DNA of 64,000 nt from VRUE01 sp963704545. Lineage in GTDB: Bacteria; Actinomycetota; Thermoleophilia; Solirubrobacterales; 70-9. The notes below the pieces were generated by a model. That model saw only the letters and a program-made list of their open reading frames with translations. It searched no databases and was not told where the DNA came from. This document shows positions 7,011 to 14,735 of the stretch, in pieces. The position numbers and the translations under genes are program-made. The number at the start of each line of letters is the position of its first letter. The stretch's first letter is position 1. The stretch lies in contig OY969915.1 of the NCBI GenBank assembly GCA_963704545.1, forward strand, positions 1,612,001 to 1,676,000, given 5' to 3'.

Positions 7011-8228
7011 TCAGGCGGCCATTCGGCTGAGCGCCAGCTGCTCGACCAGCTCGGCGCCGCGCTCGGCGCCGTCGTTCTCCGCGCCCCAGGCGGCCAGCTC
7101 TCCCGCGCGACCTGCGAAGGAGAGGTCCTCCAGCAGGCGCCGGGTGGCCCAGCGCAGGGGGGTGGGGCGACAGAGGCGCCAGGGGAGGGAGAGGCCGCAC
7201 CCAGCCCAGGCGACCCGCATCGCGGTCTCGCTCATGTCGCCGATGATCGGGCAGATCAGGACAGGCGTGCCGGCGCCGAGCGCGCGGGCGACGGTGCCGT
7301 GGCCGCCGTGGGAGATGACGAGCGAGGCGGCGGGCATCAGCTGGCTGTAGCTGAGCCAGTCGAGCAGGACCGCGTTGGCGGGGACCTCGATCGGGCGCTG
7401 GGGGACGACGCGGTTGGTCGTCGCCACCACCCGCACCGGCTCGTCCGCGAGCGCGGCGAGCGCCGTGCGCACGAGGTGGTTTTCGGAGTCGTGGGCGGTG
7501 CTGGGGGCGACCAGGACCAGCGGCTCCTCCCCGGGCGGTAGCTCGATCTCCGGATGCGGGATCTCGAAGGTCATCGGCCCTGTGATCTCGACCCCGGCCG
7601 GCCAGCGCCGCGGGTACTCGAGCTGGGGGAAGGTCCCGACCAGCGCCAGGTCCGGGCTGATGCCGCCGTGGAAGCGGTCCACCGGGGGCAGGTCGAGCCG
7701 TGCCCGCTGGCGGTTGAGGTCGTTGCGTCCCTGCTCCAAGCCGATGTTCAGCGCTCGCTGTCCCGCCCGCCAGACGGCTCGCCCGACAGGCGTGCGCGGC
7801 GGCTGCAGCCCGACCGCGAAGAACGGCAGCCCCGGCTCCACGACCGGGTAGATGTGCGGGATCAGGGTCGCCAGCGGCACGCCGGCCTTCTCGGCCGCCA
7901 GCGTCGGCGCCAGGGTGAGGATGTCGCTGACGACCGCGTGCGGACGCGTTTCCTCGAGCAGCGGCAGCAGTGCCTTGGCCGCTTCGGCCGCATGGGCGCC
8001 CTCCGGCGAGTCGGGGTCCGGCGGAGGGAACATGCGGTATTCCTCCGCCGCGGCGAAGCCGAGCCCGGCGCCCTCGACCGCCTCGCGCCGCTCCTCCCAG
8101 GTCTCGATCGTCACCTCGTGACCGCGCCCGCGCAGCGCCCGCCCCAGCGAGATCGCCGGGAAGACGTGGCCTGGGTCGCCGAAGGCAGCCACCAGGAAGC
8201 AAAGACGCTTGTCGCCCCCCGTCACCAT
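7011..8228 (-). CDS. GT1-family (UGT/MGT-like) glycosyltransferase
   Basis: 405 aa, GT-B fold, inverting nucleotide-sugar-dependent glycosyltransferase. The N-terminus LCFLVAAFGDPGHVFPAISLGRAL is the acceptor-domain start with the GH..P motif seen in macrolide and sterol glycosyltransferases. The C-terminal donor domain carries SLVISHGGHGTVARALGAGTPVLICP...GDMSETAMRV, matching the HGGxGT..A...G.P signature. The acceptor and sugar cannot be predicted. It lies 12 bases downstream of an SDR gene on the same strand, so the two are probably co-transcribed. It converges on tRNA-Asn. GTG two codons in is an alternative start. Confidence 0.85.
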   Translation of the reverse strand: MVTGGDKRLCFLVAAFGDPGHVFPAISLGRALRGRGHEVTIETWEERREAVEGAGLGFAAAEEYRMFPPPDPDSPEGAHAAEAAKALLPLLEETRPHAVVSDILTLAPTLAAEKAGVPLATLIPHIYPVVEPGLPFFAVGLQPPRTPVGRAVWRAGQRALNIGLEQGRNDLNRQRARLDLPPVDRFHGGISPDLALVGTFPQLEYPRRWPAGVEITGPMTFEIPHPEIELPPGEEPLVLVAPSTAHDSENHLVRTALAALADEPVRVVATTNRVVPQRPIEVPANAVLLDWLSYSQLMPAASLVISHGGHGTVARALGAGTPVLICPIIGDMSETAMRVAWAGCGLSLPWRLCRPTPLRWATRRLLEDLSFAGRAGELAAWGAENDGAERGAELVEQLALSRMAA

Positions 8229-8240
8229 CGTGCTGCTGCT

Positions 8241-8972
8241 CTAAGGCGTATCCAGGCCCTCGCCCGGACGTGTGAACACGATCTCGGGGACGTGGCAGTT
8301 CTTCGACGTGCGCAGCAGGAAGCGCACCGCCTCACCGAGGTCCTCCGGCCGGATCATCTCCTCGCCGGGTATCTGGCCCTGGACGAACTCGGTCATCGGC
8401 GTCTCGACGAAGCCCGGCGCCAGCGCCGTGCACTGGATCCCGGCGCCGCCGACCTCGCGGTGCGTCGACTGGGTGAAGTTGATCACCGCGGCCTTGGTCG
8501 CGGCGTAGATCGAGAGCCAGGCCTGGCCGCCCTTGCCCGCGATCGAGGCGGTGTTGACGATCAGTGCCTTGCCGTGCTCCCCACCGGCCTGCTTGAGCAT
8601 AGGCAGGCCCTCGCGGGTGCCGATGATCAGGGCCCGCAGGTTGACCGCCAGCTGCATGTCGAGGTGCTTGGTCTGGATCTCCTCCATCGGCGCTCCGATG
8701 CCGACGCCGGCGTTGTTGACGAGCACGTCGAGGCGCCCGTAGGTCTCGCGGTGCCTGGCGAAGACCCCGACCAGTCCCTCCTCGTCAGACATGTTGGCGG
8801 CGACGCTCTGCACCTCGATCCCGTCGGCCCGCAGCGCCTCCGCGGCGCTCTCGAGCTTCTCCGGGCGCCGTGCGGCGACCGTCAGCGCGTAGCCCTCTCC
8901 GCCGAGCACCCTGGCGATCGCCAGGCCGATGCCGCTCGACGCTCCGGTGATAAGTGCCGCTCGCTCCGCCAA
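8241..8972 (-). CDS. Short-chain dehydrogenase/reductase
   Basis: Classical SDR (243 aa), NAD(P)-dependent oxidoreductase. It has the Rossmann TGASSGIGLAIA glycine motif, NNAG (VLVNNAGVGIG), catalytic Ser in VNTASIAGKGG and YxxxK in SIYAATKAAV. The start is a TTG at 8972, six bases after an AAGGAG Shine-Dalgarno (8984-8979 on this strand), giving AERAALITGASSG. A longer open frame has no SDR similarity. Basic residues after beta-strand 2 (AARRPEK) favour NADPH. It is divergent from the lipoprotein gene at 9082 and heads a probable operon with the glycosyltransferase. The substrate is unknown. Confidence 0.85.
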   Translation of the reverse strand: MAERAALITGASSGIGLAIARVLGGEGYALTVAARRPEKLESAAEALRADGIEVQSVAANMSDEEGLVGVFARHRETYGRLDVLVNNAGVGIGAPMEEIQTKHLDMQLAVNLRALIIGTREGLPMLKQAGGEHGKALIVNTASIAGKGGQAWLSIYAATKAAVINFTQSTHREVGGAGIQCTALAPGFVETPMTEFVQGQIPGEEMIRPEDLGEAVRFLLRTSKNCHVPEIVFTRPGEGLDTP

Positions 8973-9068
8973 CCTCGTCTCCTTCCGCTTGCCCTTCTGC
9001 GCTGCGGACCCTATCTCCAGCCCGGCGAGGTGCCTCCGGGGGCACCGCTCCCGGCTCACGGCGCTCAA

Positions 9069-9074
9069 TAACAT
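9069..9074 (+). promoter_or_regulatory. -10 box, leaderless lipoprotein gene
   Basis: TAACAT ends seven bases before ATG 9082. This supports the second of two nearby ATG codons (9073, 9082) as the start. Confidence 0.5.
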
Positions 9075-9081
9075 GCCGCCG

Positions 9082-10146
9082 ATGCGTCGCAGCCGAGCCC
9101 TTGCCGCCCTCGCCCTCGTGGCGGCGCTCGCGATTGTCGCACTCGTCGGGTGCGGCGGCGATTCCGACAGCTCGACCGACTCCTCGCAGGACGCCGCGGA
9201 AAGTCGCCCGGCGCCGCCGAAGAGCGATTTCCCCAGCGCCGAGGGCAAGACCCTGGCGCAGGTCGCCGAAACGGCCGCCGGGCCCTCGACCCTGGTCGTC
9301 TCGCCCGCGGCGAAGGTCTTCTACGAGGGCCGCAACCGCTACCCGTTCGGGGTCTTCGAGCGTGACGGCAGCCAGGTCAGCGACGCCAAGGTCGCACTCT
9401 ACTTCGCGCGGGTGCCACTGAAGAAAGGCACCGCCGCGGGCACGGAGCGGGAGAAAGAAGCGCTGGAAGAAGCCCTCGACCAGCCGGCTGTCGGCCCCTA
9501 CCCGGCGGCTGTCGAAAGCATCGAGACCCAACCCGCCTTCCGTGCGATGACGACCACCGACGACCCCGACGCCGCCACCGCCGCCTACACCACGCACGTC
9601 GACTTTCCGGAGGACGGGGAGTGGCGGATCGTCGCCCTGATCGAGGAGGACGGCGAGCTGAAGTCCTCGCTGCTGCCCAGCGCCTCGGTGGGCGCCTTCG
9701 CCAGGGTCCCGCAGCCAGGGCAGAAGGCGCCGCTGATCCACACGCCCACGCCCGAGGACGTCGGCGGCGACCTCAGCAAGATCACCACGCGCATACCGCC
9801 GGACACGCAGAACGAAGTCGACTACGCCGACGTGCTCGGCAAGGAGCCGATCGTGCTCCTGTTCGCGACGCCCCAGTTCTGCCAGAGTCGGGTCTGCGGG
9901 CCGGTCGCCGACGTCACCGAGCAGGTCAAGCAGCTCTATGGCGACAAGGCGAAGTTCATCCACATGGAGATCTACAACGACAACGATCCGAACAAGGGAG
10001 TGCGCCCGCAGGTGCGAGCCTTCCACCTCCCGAGCGAGCCGTGGTTGTTCGCAATCGACCAAAGTGGAAGGATCGAGGCTGAGATCGAGGGCGCCTTCGG
10101 CGTCGAAGAGCTGACCAGGACAGTGAAGGGACTAACCGGAGAATGA
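9082..10146 (+). CDS. Lipoprotein with C-terminal thioredoxin-like domain
   Basis: 354 aa. It begins MRRSRALAALALVAALAIVALVGCGG, a lipoprotein signal with lipobox LVGC at about residue 23, followed by a Ser/Asp-rich linker. The middle part (about 45-220) is extracytoplasmic and unassigned. The C-terminal ~130 residues look thioredoxin/Sco-like: PIVLLFATPQFCQSRVCGPVADVTEQV with a CxxxxC pair rather than CxxC, then IHMEIY and PWLFAIDQSGRIEAEIEG. A redox or metal-delivery role outside the membrane is possible but inferred. Its stop overlaps the next gene (HPt) by four bases (ATGA), so the two are translationally coupled, an odd pairing of an exported protein with a cytoplasmic phosphotransfer module. 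Confidence 0.8.
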   Translation: MRRSRALAALALVAALAIVALVGCGGDSDSSTDSSQDAAESRPAPPKSDFPSAEGKTLAQVAETAAGPSTLVVSPAAKVFYEGRNRYPFGVFERDGSQVSDAKVALYFARVPLKKGTAAGTEREKEALEEALDQPAVGPYPAAVESIETQPAFRAMTTTDDPDAATAAYTTHVDFPEDGEWRIVALIEEDGELKSSLLPSASVGAFARVPQPGQKAPLIHTPTPEDVGGDLSKITTRIPPDTQNEVDYADVLGKEPIVLLFATPQFCQSRVCGPVADVTEQVKQLYGDKAKFIHMEIYNDNDPNKGVRPQVRAFHLPSEPWLFAIDQSGRIEAEIEGAFGVEELTRTVKGLTGE

Positions 10147-10508
10147 GCGAGAAGACGAGCCCCGACGCCGAGCTGCTGGCTTCCTTTGCCGAGGAGGCCC
10201 GCCGGCGCTGTGACGTGATCGCCGCCGGCCTGGCGACCGAGACGACGGACTTCGAGACGATGCGGATGGAGGCGCACGCCCTCAAGGGCGCCGCCGGCGT
10301 CGTCGGCCTGCGTCGCCTGGCCGAGCTGGCCGGCCTGATGGAATCCGACCTCGACGAAGCGAAGAAGACCGGCACCATCCGCGGCGGCCGCACCCACCAG
10401 ATAGCTGACGCCGCCAAGGCCCTGGCCGAAGGCGCCGCCGCAGCGGCAAAGGGCGAGGAAGAGCCCCCCGACGTCGGCCGCTCCCTGGCCCAGCTCTTCA
10501 GCGCCTAG
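10143..10508 (+). CDS. Stand-alone HPt (histidine phosphotransfer) protein
   Basis: 121 aa. The HPt consensus is clear: F..EARRRCDVI, then MRMEAHALKGAAGVVGLRRLAELAGLME with phospho-accepting H45. There is no receiver or kinase domain. HPt proteins relay phosphate between response-regulator receiver domains in phosphorelays; the partners are not in this window. The ATG overlaps the lipoprotein stop. An Ala/Glu-rich tail follows residue 85. Confidence 0.82.
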   Translation: MSEKTSPDAELLASFAEEARRRCDVIAAGLATETTDFETMRMEAHALKGAAGVVGLRRLAELAGLMESDLDEAKKTGTIRGGRTHQIADAAKALAEGAAAAAKGEEEPPDVGRSLAQLFSA

Positions 10509-10528
10509 CGCTACGCTCCCAACGATCC

Positions 10529-10602
10529 GGGGCGGTAGCTCAGTTGGTCAGAGCAGCGGACTCATAATCCGTCGGTCGAAGGTTCGAGTCCTTCCCGCCC
10601 CA
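10529..10602 (+). tRNA. tRNA with CAT anticodon (elongator Met, or Ile2)
   Basis: Cloverleaf with acceptor GGGGCGG/CCGCCCC, discriminator A, D arm GCTC/GAGC, anticodon stem CGGA/TCCG around CTCATAA, and T arm AAGG TTCGAGT CCTT. Position 1 pairs with 72 and the anticodon stem lacks three G-C pairs, so it is not the initiator. Methionine elongator versus lysidine-modified isoleucine tRNA cannot be decided from sequence alone. CCA is not encoded. Confidence 0.9.
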
Positions 10603-10650
10603 TCGAAAAGCCCACCTGTTTGGTGTTCGAGAGGCGCTCTCGGAATCGAT

Positions 10651-10767
10651 CTATTCGATTCCCCAGCCCTCGCCGAGGCATAGGTCGCACGACACCTCCA
10701 TGCCGGGTCGGAAGTTCTTCCCCAGATGGGTGGTCAGGTCGGCCGCCCGATTCGGCTGTGCCTGCAT
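10651..10767 (-). other. Possible small ORF or gene remnant
   Basis: A 38-codon frame from ATG 10767 to TAG 10651 encodes ...RPGMEVSCDLCLGEGWGIE with a CDLC pair. The open frame extends back to the end of the OLD-type gene without another start codon. It might be a tiny zinc-binding protein or the 3' remnant of a lost gene. The remaining sequence from 10603 to 10813 shows only a GGAATCG/CGATTCC hairpin (10641-10662). Confidence 0.2.
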
Positions 10768-10813
10768 GCGCGCTTCGGCGAAGGCGGTAGCGAGCAGCGT
10801 GCCCCCTTGACTC

Positions 10814-12748
10814 TCAGCGCTTAGGCTTCACCAACTGCCCCCGCAGGGTGCGGTGCAGTCCACGCAAGCAGTCGCGTCGCTTGGGGTCGTGCATAGGCTC
10901 TGAGCCACGAAGTTCCAGCACCTTGTTGGCGATCGTGGTCTTGCCTGGCGCCTTCAGCCCATGGCTCTCGCACCAGGCTTCGACCGTACGGTGACGCTCG
11001 CACGCCCCATCCGGAAGTCTCGACACCGGGAACTCGAGCAAGTCGTTCAAATCCTGTACGTAGGCGTTGACTGCCTTTACGTATGTCTCGGGGTGGACCA
11101 GGTCCTCTAGGTCGATACCCACTCCACCGTCCTTGATCAGGTGAACCCGCTCCGCCGGCACGTTCTCTTTGATCAGGAACTTGCGCCGCTCGCGTCCGCC
11201 TTTATCGCCGTCGAGTACCCAGGCCGTCCTCACTCCCTCCAGGTCGAGCCCTGCCACCCGGCTTGGTGGCACCTCCGCCGCTCCCGGGACCACCTGGTAG
11301 CCAAGCGAGGTGATCCGAGCCGCCTCCTTGATCAGTGAGGGCAGAAGCACCAGGTCGCTGCCGCCCTCGACGATCGCCGCCGGGCGCAGAGCGACGAAGG
11401 CCATCGAGCCGGCACCCATCGCCAGGAGCAGCGAAACCAGGCCGGGCTTGTCGGACCAGAACTGCTGATCGACCTCCGAGCGCATCTCGTCCTTGATCCC
11501 GCGCACGACCCGCACCGAGGAGCCGAGATCCTCGGGCAGGCACGCCGCCGAGTGTGTTGTGTAGATGACCTGGGCGGCGTTCGACTGCTTTGAAAGTACC
11601 TCCATCAGGTCGGCCTGGGCGTCGTAGTGGAGATGCATTTCGACCTCGTCGATCAACAGGATCGGTGGCACGGTGTGGCCTTCGCCGGCAGTCAGCGCCA
11701 CCAAGGCGACGAACTGGCGCAGGCCCTCGCTGCGCTCGCGCGGCTTCATCGGCACGCCGCTGCCCGACTTGACGTGGATCAATAGCTGCGTGTTGCTGCG
11801 GTCGAAACTGACCTCGACCGGTGGCCTCTGCTTCCAGGCGGAGAACTTCTCTACCAGGATCGTATTTGCCACCTCCAAACGCTGCCGGGCGCTGCCGGTG
11901 ATCCCCGCGTCGATCTCCTCCAGGAGCGCCTCCAGATCAAGCTCTGCCAACTCAGCCAGATTGTGGAGGGCCGGCGGCGGGTTCGCCGCGTCGGCTCTCA
12001 GCTCGTATTCGTCGGCCAGCTGGCGATCTGCCAGCTCGAAACGCACGAAGCGCGGAATCAGCGCCTCTAGTGCATCGCGCCCTTCATATCTGGGGTGCTG
12101 GCGCGACTCGATCTCGTGCAGCTCGCGCACATGCGCGATCAGATCCTCGCCCCATTCCTCGGCCTCGAGGTGATCGGCGAGTGCGCTTAGCGCGCCGAGC
12201 TGGTCCTTGATCGTCCAGCGCTCCGACTCCAGCGCGTCGATCAGCGCCGACATGGTTTCCTGAGCTGCGGGCGTTCCCTCGGCCTGCTCGGCCGCGGGCC
12301 AGCGCGGGCTCTCGATTGTTTTCACGAGCGTCTCGGCAAGCGCCTGGCGAGGCCCGGTATCGCGCACCGGGGTCGGCTCGAGCCAGGCGAATGAGGTGCC
12401 GCCCGCGCGCAGGTATCGATCCAGCCAACGCACCTGCTTCATCTGGGCCCCGCCCGCCAACTCACGCAGCAGCTTTCGCTCCGCGTCGTCGAGCCGGTAG
12501 CGCTGGCGCACGATCACGTGGTCGTCCTCGAGCTTCTCCCCCCTGGTCCACTCGGCGGGGTCGACCGCCACCCACTCGCCATCCTCGTCGGTTTTCCCGG
12601 TCACCATCTCCAAGGCGTCGAGCAGAGTCGACTTGCCGACCTCGTTCGCCCCGATCAGGCAGACGATCGGGCTGTCGAGGCGCAGCTTCACCGGTACCTC
12701 GCCGCCGAAGCGGCGCAGTCCGTGTACCCACATCGCCTCCAGCCGCAT
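10814..12748 (-). CDS. OLD-family ATPase/TOPRIM nuclease (solo, class 1-like)
   Basis: 644 aa. An ABC-type ATPase is fused to a C-terminal TOPRIM domain, as in OLD (overcoming lysogenisation defect) nucleases. Walker A is GANEVGKST (33-41). A coiled-coil-rich insert covers roughly 60-330. A signature-like ERSEGLRQF lies near 338-346, Walker B is ILLIDEVEMH (363-372), and the H-loop is YTTHSA. TOPRIM acidic residues are E461 (AIVEGGSDLVLLPSLI) and D512/D514 (WVLDGDKGGRER), then a KDGGVGIDLEDLV segment. OLD proteins are known phage-defence nucleases. No UvrD-like helicase (GajB) gene is adjacent, so this is class 1-like. ATG 12748 was chosen because it follows a TATGCT box by six bases. A nucleotidyltransferase two-gene unit lies just beyond. 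Confidence 0.85.
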   Translation of the reverse strand: MRLEAMWVHGLRRFGGEVPVKLRLDSPIVCLIGANEVGKSTLLDALEMVTGKTDEDGEWVAVDPAEWTRGEKLEDDHVIVRQRYRLDDAERKLLRELAGGAQMKQVRWLDRYLRAGGTSFAWLEPTPVRDTGPRQALAETLVKTIESPRWPAAEQAEGTPAAQETMSALIDALESERWTIKDQLGALSALADHLEAEEWGEDLIAHVRELHEIESRQHPRYEGRDALEALIPRFVRFELADRQLADEYELRADAANPPPALHNLAELAELDLEALLEEIDAGITGSARQRLEVANTILVEKFSAWKQRPPVEVSFDRSNTQLLIHVKSGSGVPMKPRERSEGLRQFVALVALTAGEGHTVPPILLIDEVEMHLHYDAQADLMEVLSKQSNAAQVIYTTHSAACLPEDLGSSVRVVRGIKDEMRSEVDQQFWSDKPGLVSLLLAMGAGSMAFVALRPAAIVEGGSDLVLLPSLIKEAARITSLGYQVVPGAAEVPPSRVAGLDLEGVRTAWVLDGDKGGRERRKFLIKENVPAERVHLIKDGGVGIDLEDLVHPETYVKAVNAYVQDLNDLLEFPVSRLPDGACERHRTVEAWCESHGLKAPGKTTIANKVLELRGSEPMHDPKRRDCLRGLHRTLRGQLVKPKR

Positions 12749-12754
12749 CCCGCC

Positions 12755-12760
12755 AGCATA
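12755..12760 (-). promoter_or_regulatory. -10 box, leaderless OLD gene
   Basis: On the minus strand TATGCT lies six bases before ATG 12748. No Shine-Dalgarno is present. Confidence 0.5.
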
Positions 12761-12829
12761 TTTCCTGCGGGCGCCGAGAAATCCACTTGCCCTTCCGGAA
12801 CGGCTCACTTTGCCGGCGCTGGGCCAGCT

Positions 12830-13087
12830 GCGCCAAACGTCTGCCCAGGCGGCTGAAGAGAGCGCGGACCGAGCCCGACCCGACCCTGCTCCCGCTCGAT
12901 CAGCCGTGGGGAAGCCCGGAGGCCTTCCTCGAGTTGATCGATGACAACGTGCTTGCCACCACAAGCTGATGCAGGGCTCGGCAGCATTCCCGAGGCTCGG
13001 GAGCTCGTCAATGAGGTGCGAACGAAACCGGCCGTCCGGATTGAAGTGCGTGATCTCCTGCTCGGCGCACTCACCGCTAAGTCGTGA
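12830..13087 (+). pseudogene. Probable frameshifted gene remnant
   Basis: Between the OLD gene and the nucleotidyltransferase, the plus strand has two protein-like stretches in different frames. One reads ...ARTEPDPTLLPLDQPWGSPE... and stops at 12969. The other starts at ATG 12941 and reads ...GLGSIPEARELVNEVRTKPA... to TGA 13087 (48 codons). Together they look like the end of a lost gene broken by a frameshift, but neither is recognisable. The rest of this 328-base gap shows nothing else. Confidence 0.25.
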
Positions 13088-13598
13088 AGAGGTCTTCCAC
13101 GGCCTTGCGAAATGAAACGGGATCGATTGCCGGGAACTTGTACAGCTCGGGCTCGATCGCCTCGAACTGGATTAGGATCTCGGCTGGATTCACCAGGCCG
13201 GTGGCGATCATCTCCTGGATGTCGCGAACGTCCTGGTCGTGTCCGCGCTCGGCCTTCGAGAGTGCTTGGGCAACGGGATCGAAATGGTGGAACGCGAGCT
13301 TGCCCTCCGTGCGGATGAGTGGGCTTCGCTCCTCCCAGCCCTTGGGGAGGGGGATGAAGTCCGACGGGGCTGCCAGCTCGATGTTCAGGTTCAGTCTCTC
13401 CTTGAGCCGGGGTATCTCTCGAAGGATCTCGTCGCGGTCGGGGATGAGCTTGATGTCGACGTCGATGGTCGTGTCTCGCCAGCCGTGGAGGACCGCGGTC
13501 GCGCCGCCGGCCAGATAGACGCGGCCGTCCACGTCGACCGCCCGACCCAGCTCGAGCATGAACCGCTCGATGCGGGTCGAGTCGGCTAGCTCGCGCAT
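13077..13598 (-). CDS. Nucleotidyltransferase-fold protein (DUF6036/AbiEii-like)
   Basis: 173 aa. The N-terminal half has the minimal nucleotidyltransferase signature: YLAGGATAVLHGWRDTTIDVDIKL, with the glycine pair and DxD metal-binding residues at about 45-47. Later parts are helical (GHDQDVRDIQEMIATGLV). This resembles DUF6036-type proteins annotated as nucleotidyltransferases, often encoded with a small upstream partner in toxin-antitoxin-like pairs. Here the upstream gene (13586-13870) overlaps it by 13 bases. The target, protein or RNA, is unknown. Together with the OLD gene it forms a small accessory patch. Confidence 0.65.
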   Translation of the reverse strand: MRELADSTRIERFMLELGRAVDVDGRVYLAGGATAVLHGWRDTTIDVDIKLIPDRDEILREIPRLKERLNLNIELAAPSDFIPLPKGWEERSPLIRTEGKLAFHHFDPVAQALSKAERGHDQDVRDIQEMIATGLVNPAEILIQFEAIEPELYKFPAIDPVSFRKAVEDLFTT

Positions 13599-13870
13599 GC
13601 GGCGGCTCGCTCGAAGCTGACGAGCCGGCGGATCAGGGCGTTGTAGGCAGAGTGGGCCGCGTTGCCCTTCTCGCGAGCAAGCAGGGCGTAGAGCTTGTGC
13701 TCGGGAGATTCGATTGGGTTGGAAAGCTCGATTCCGACTGCATGCAAGCGTGGTGCGCCGATTGAAACGAGCAGCGCCTCGACGGACTCACGTCCAGCAT
13801 CCAAGTCTGCGGCACCTTGCGCGACGAGGTCGCCACCAGGAAGGATCTCAAGCGTCGAGAAGCCGGTCAT
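13586..13870 (-). CDS. Small protein paired with nucleotidyltransferase (putative antitoxin-like)
   Basis: 94 aa, not recognised. It begins MTGFSTLEILPGGDLVAQG and contains PIESPEHKLYALLAREKGNAAHSAYNALIRRLVSFERAA, a mostly helical C-terminal half. The gene overlaps the following nucleotidyltransferase gene by 13 bases, so the two must be co-expressed. An antitoxin or adaptor role is inferred only from this pairing and size. The start ATG 13870 lies eight bases after a TACCCT box. Confidence 0.6.
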   Translation of the reverse strand: MTGFSTLEILPGGDLVAQGAADLDAGRESVEALLVSIGAPRLHAVGIELSNPIESPEHKLYALLAREKGNAAHSAYNALIRRLVSFERAAACAS

Positions 13871-13878
13871 TCCCGGTC

Positions 13879-13884
13879 AGGGTA
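13879..13884 (-). promoter_or_regulatory. -10 box, leaderless two-gene unit
   Basis: TACCCT on the minus strand lies eight bases before ATG 13870. Confidence 0.4.
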
Positions 13885-13936
13885 GCGACAGTCGGGTAAC
13901 GCCCCCTCGAGACTGGGACGCTCGATGCCTGATGCG

Positions 13937-13942
13937 TATCAT
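13937..13942 (+). promoter_or_regulatory. -10-like box for the acyl-CoA operon
   Basis: TATCAT lies 25 bases before ATG 13968, which itself has a GGAGAGGA Shine-Dalgarno. No convincing -35 is visible. Confidence 0.35.
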
Positions 13943-13967
13943 CGTCGCGTCAATCTCGGAGAGGAAT

Positions 13968-14735
13968 ATGGGGAACCCGTTCGACTTGTCGGGTCATGTG
14001 GCGCTGATCACCGGTGGCAACAGCGGTATTGGGCTCGGCATGGCCGAGGGGCTTGCCGCCGCTGGGGCGAGTGTCTGCATCTGGGGGCGCACCGAGGAGC
14101 GCAACGAGGCCGCTCGGGAGCGGATCGCGAGTCACGGGGGAGAGGTCGTCGCGGTTCGCTGCGACGTCAGCTCCGCCGATGACGTCGAGGCTGGCTTCGC
14201 GGAGACTCTCGAGCGGCTCGGCCGTATCGACTCCTGCTTCGCCTGTGCCGGGGTTGCGGCCGGAGGCCAGCGCTTCCTCGAGATGTCGCCCGAGGAGTTC
14301 CAGCGCGTTCTGGCGGTGAACCTCAACGGGGCCTTCCTGACCTTGCAGGGGGCCGCCCGCGACATGGTCAAGCGCGAAGAAGGTGGCAGCCTGGTCGGGG
14401 TCGCCAGTCTCGCGGCGCTCTCGGGGCAGCCGCGGGGGCAGAACTACGCGGCTTCCAAGGGCGGTCTCGTCTCGATGGTCAACTCCTGCGCGGTCGAGCT
14501 CTCGAAATACGGCATCCGGGCGAACTCGATCCTGCCGGGCTGGGTCGAATCGGCGATGACCGAGGAGATGCTCGCCTGGCAGCCGTTCATCGATCGCGTG
14601 CTGCCGCGGATTCCCGCCCGTCGTTGGGGCACCCCGGCCGACTTCGCCGGGATCGCCGTCTACCTCGCCAGCCCGGCGAGCGAGTACCACACCGGCGACT
14701 CCTTCCTGATCGATGGTGGCTACCGCGCCTTCTGA
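13968..14735 (+). CDS. SDR family oxidoreductase (first gene of acyl-CoA operon)
   Basis: Classical SDR (255 aa). Motifs are ALITGGNSGIGLGMA (cofactor), CAGVAAGG in place of NNAG, Ser in GVASLAALSGQ, and NYAASKGGL (YxxxK). The C-terminus SEYHTGDSFLIDGGY is typical of 3-oxoacyl or polyol-type SDRs. Start ATG 13968 has a GGAGAGGA Shine-Dalgarno. The next gene starts 23 bases before its stop, and an APH-like kinase, DUF6285 protein and acyl-CoA dehydrogenase follow closely. The set suggests oxidation of an acyl-CoA or hydroxyacyl substrate. The exact substrate is unknown. Confidence 0.88.
   Translation: MGNPFDLSGHVALITGGNSGIGLGMAEGLAAAGASVCIWGRTEERNEAARERIASHGGEVVAVRCDVSSADDVEAGFAETLERLGRIDSCFACAGVAAGGQRFLEMSPEEFQRVLAVNLNGAFLTLQGAARDMVKREEGGSLVGVASLAALSGQPRGQNYAASKGGLVSMVNSCAVELSKYGIRANSILPGWVESAMTEEMLAWQPFIDRVLPRIPARRWGTPADFAGIAVYLASPASEYHTGDSFLIDGGYRAF

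Noticed and set aside
10529..10602. Initiator tRNA-Met
   Set aside because: Position 1-72 is paired and the three G-C pairs of the initiator anticodon stem are absent.
10814..12748. Gabija system (GajA with GajB)
   Set aside because: The OLD-type protein has no adjacent UvrD-like helicase gene, so it is treated as a solo OLD protein.
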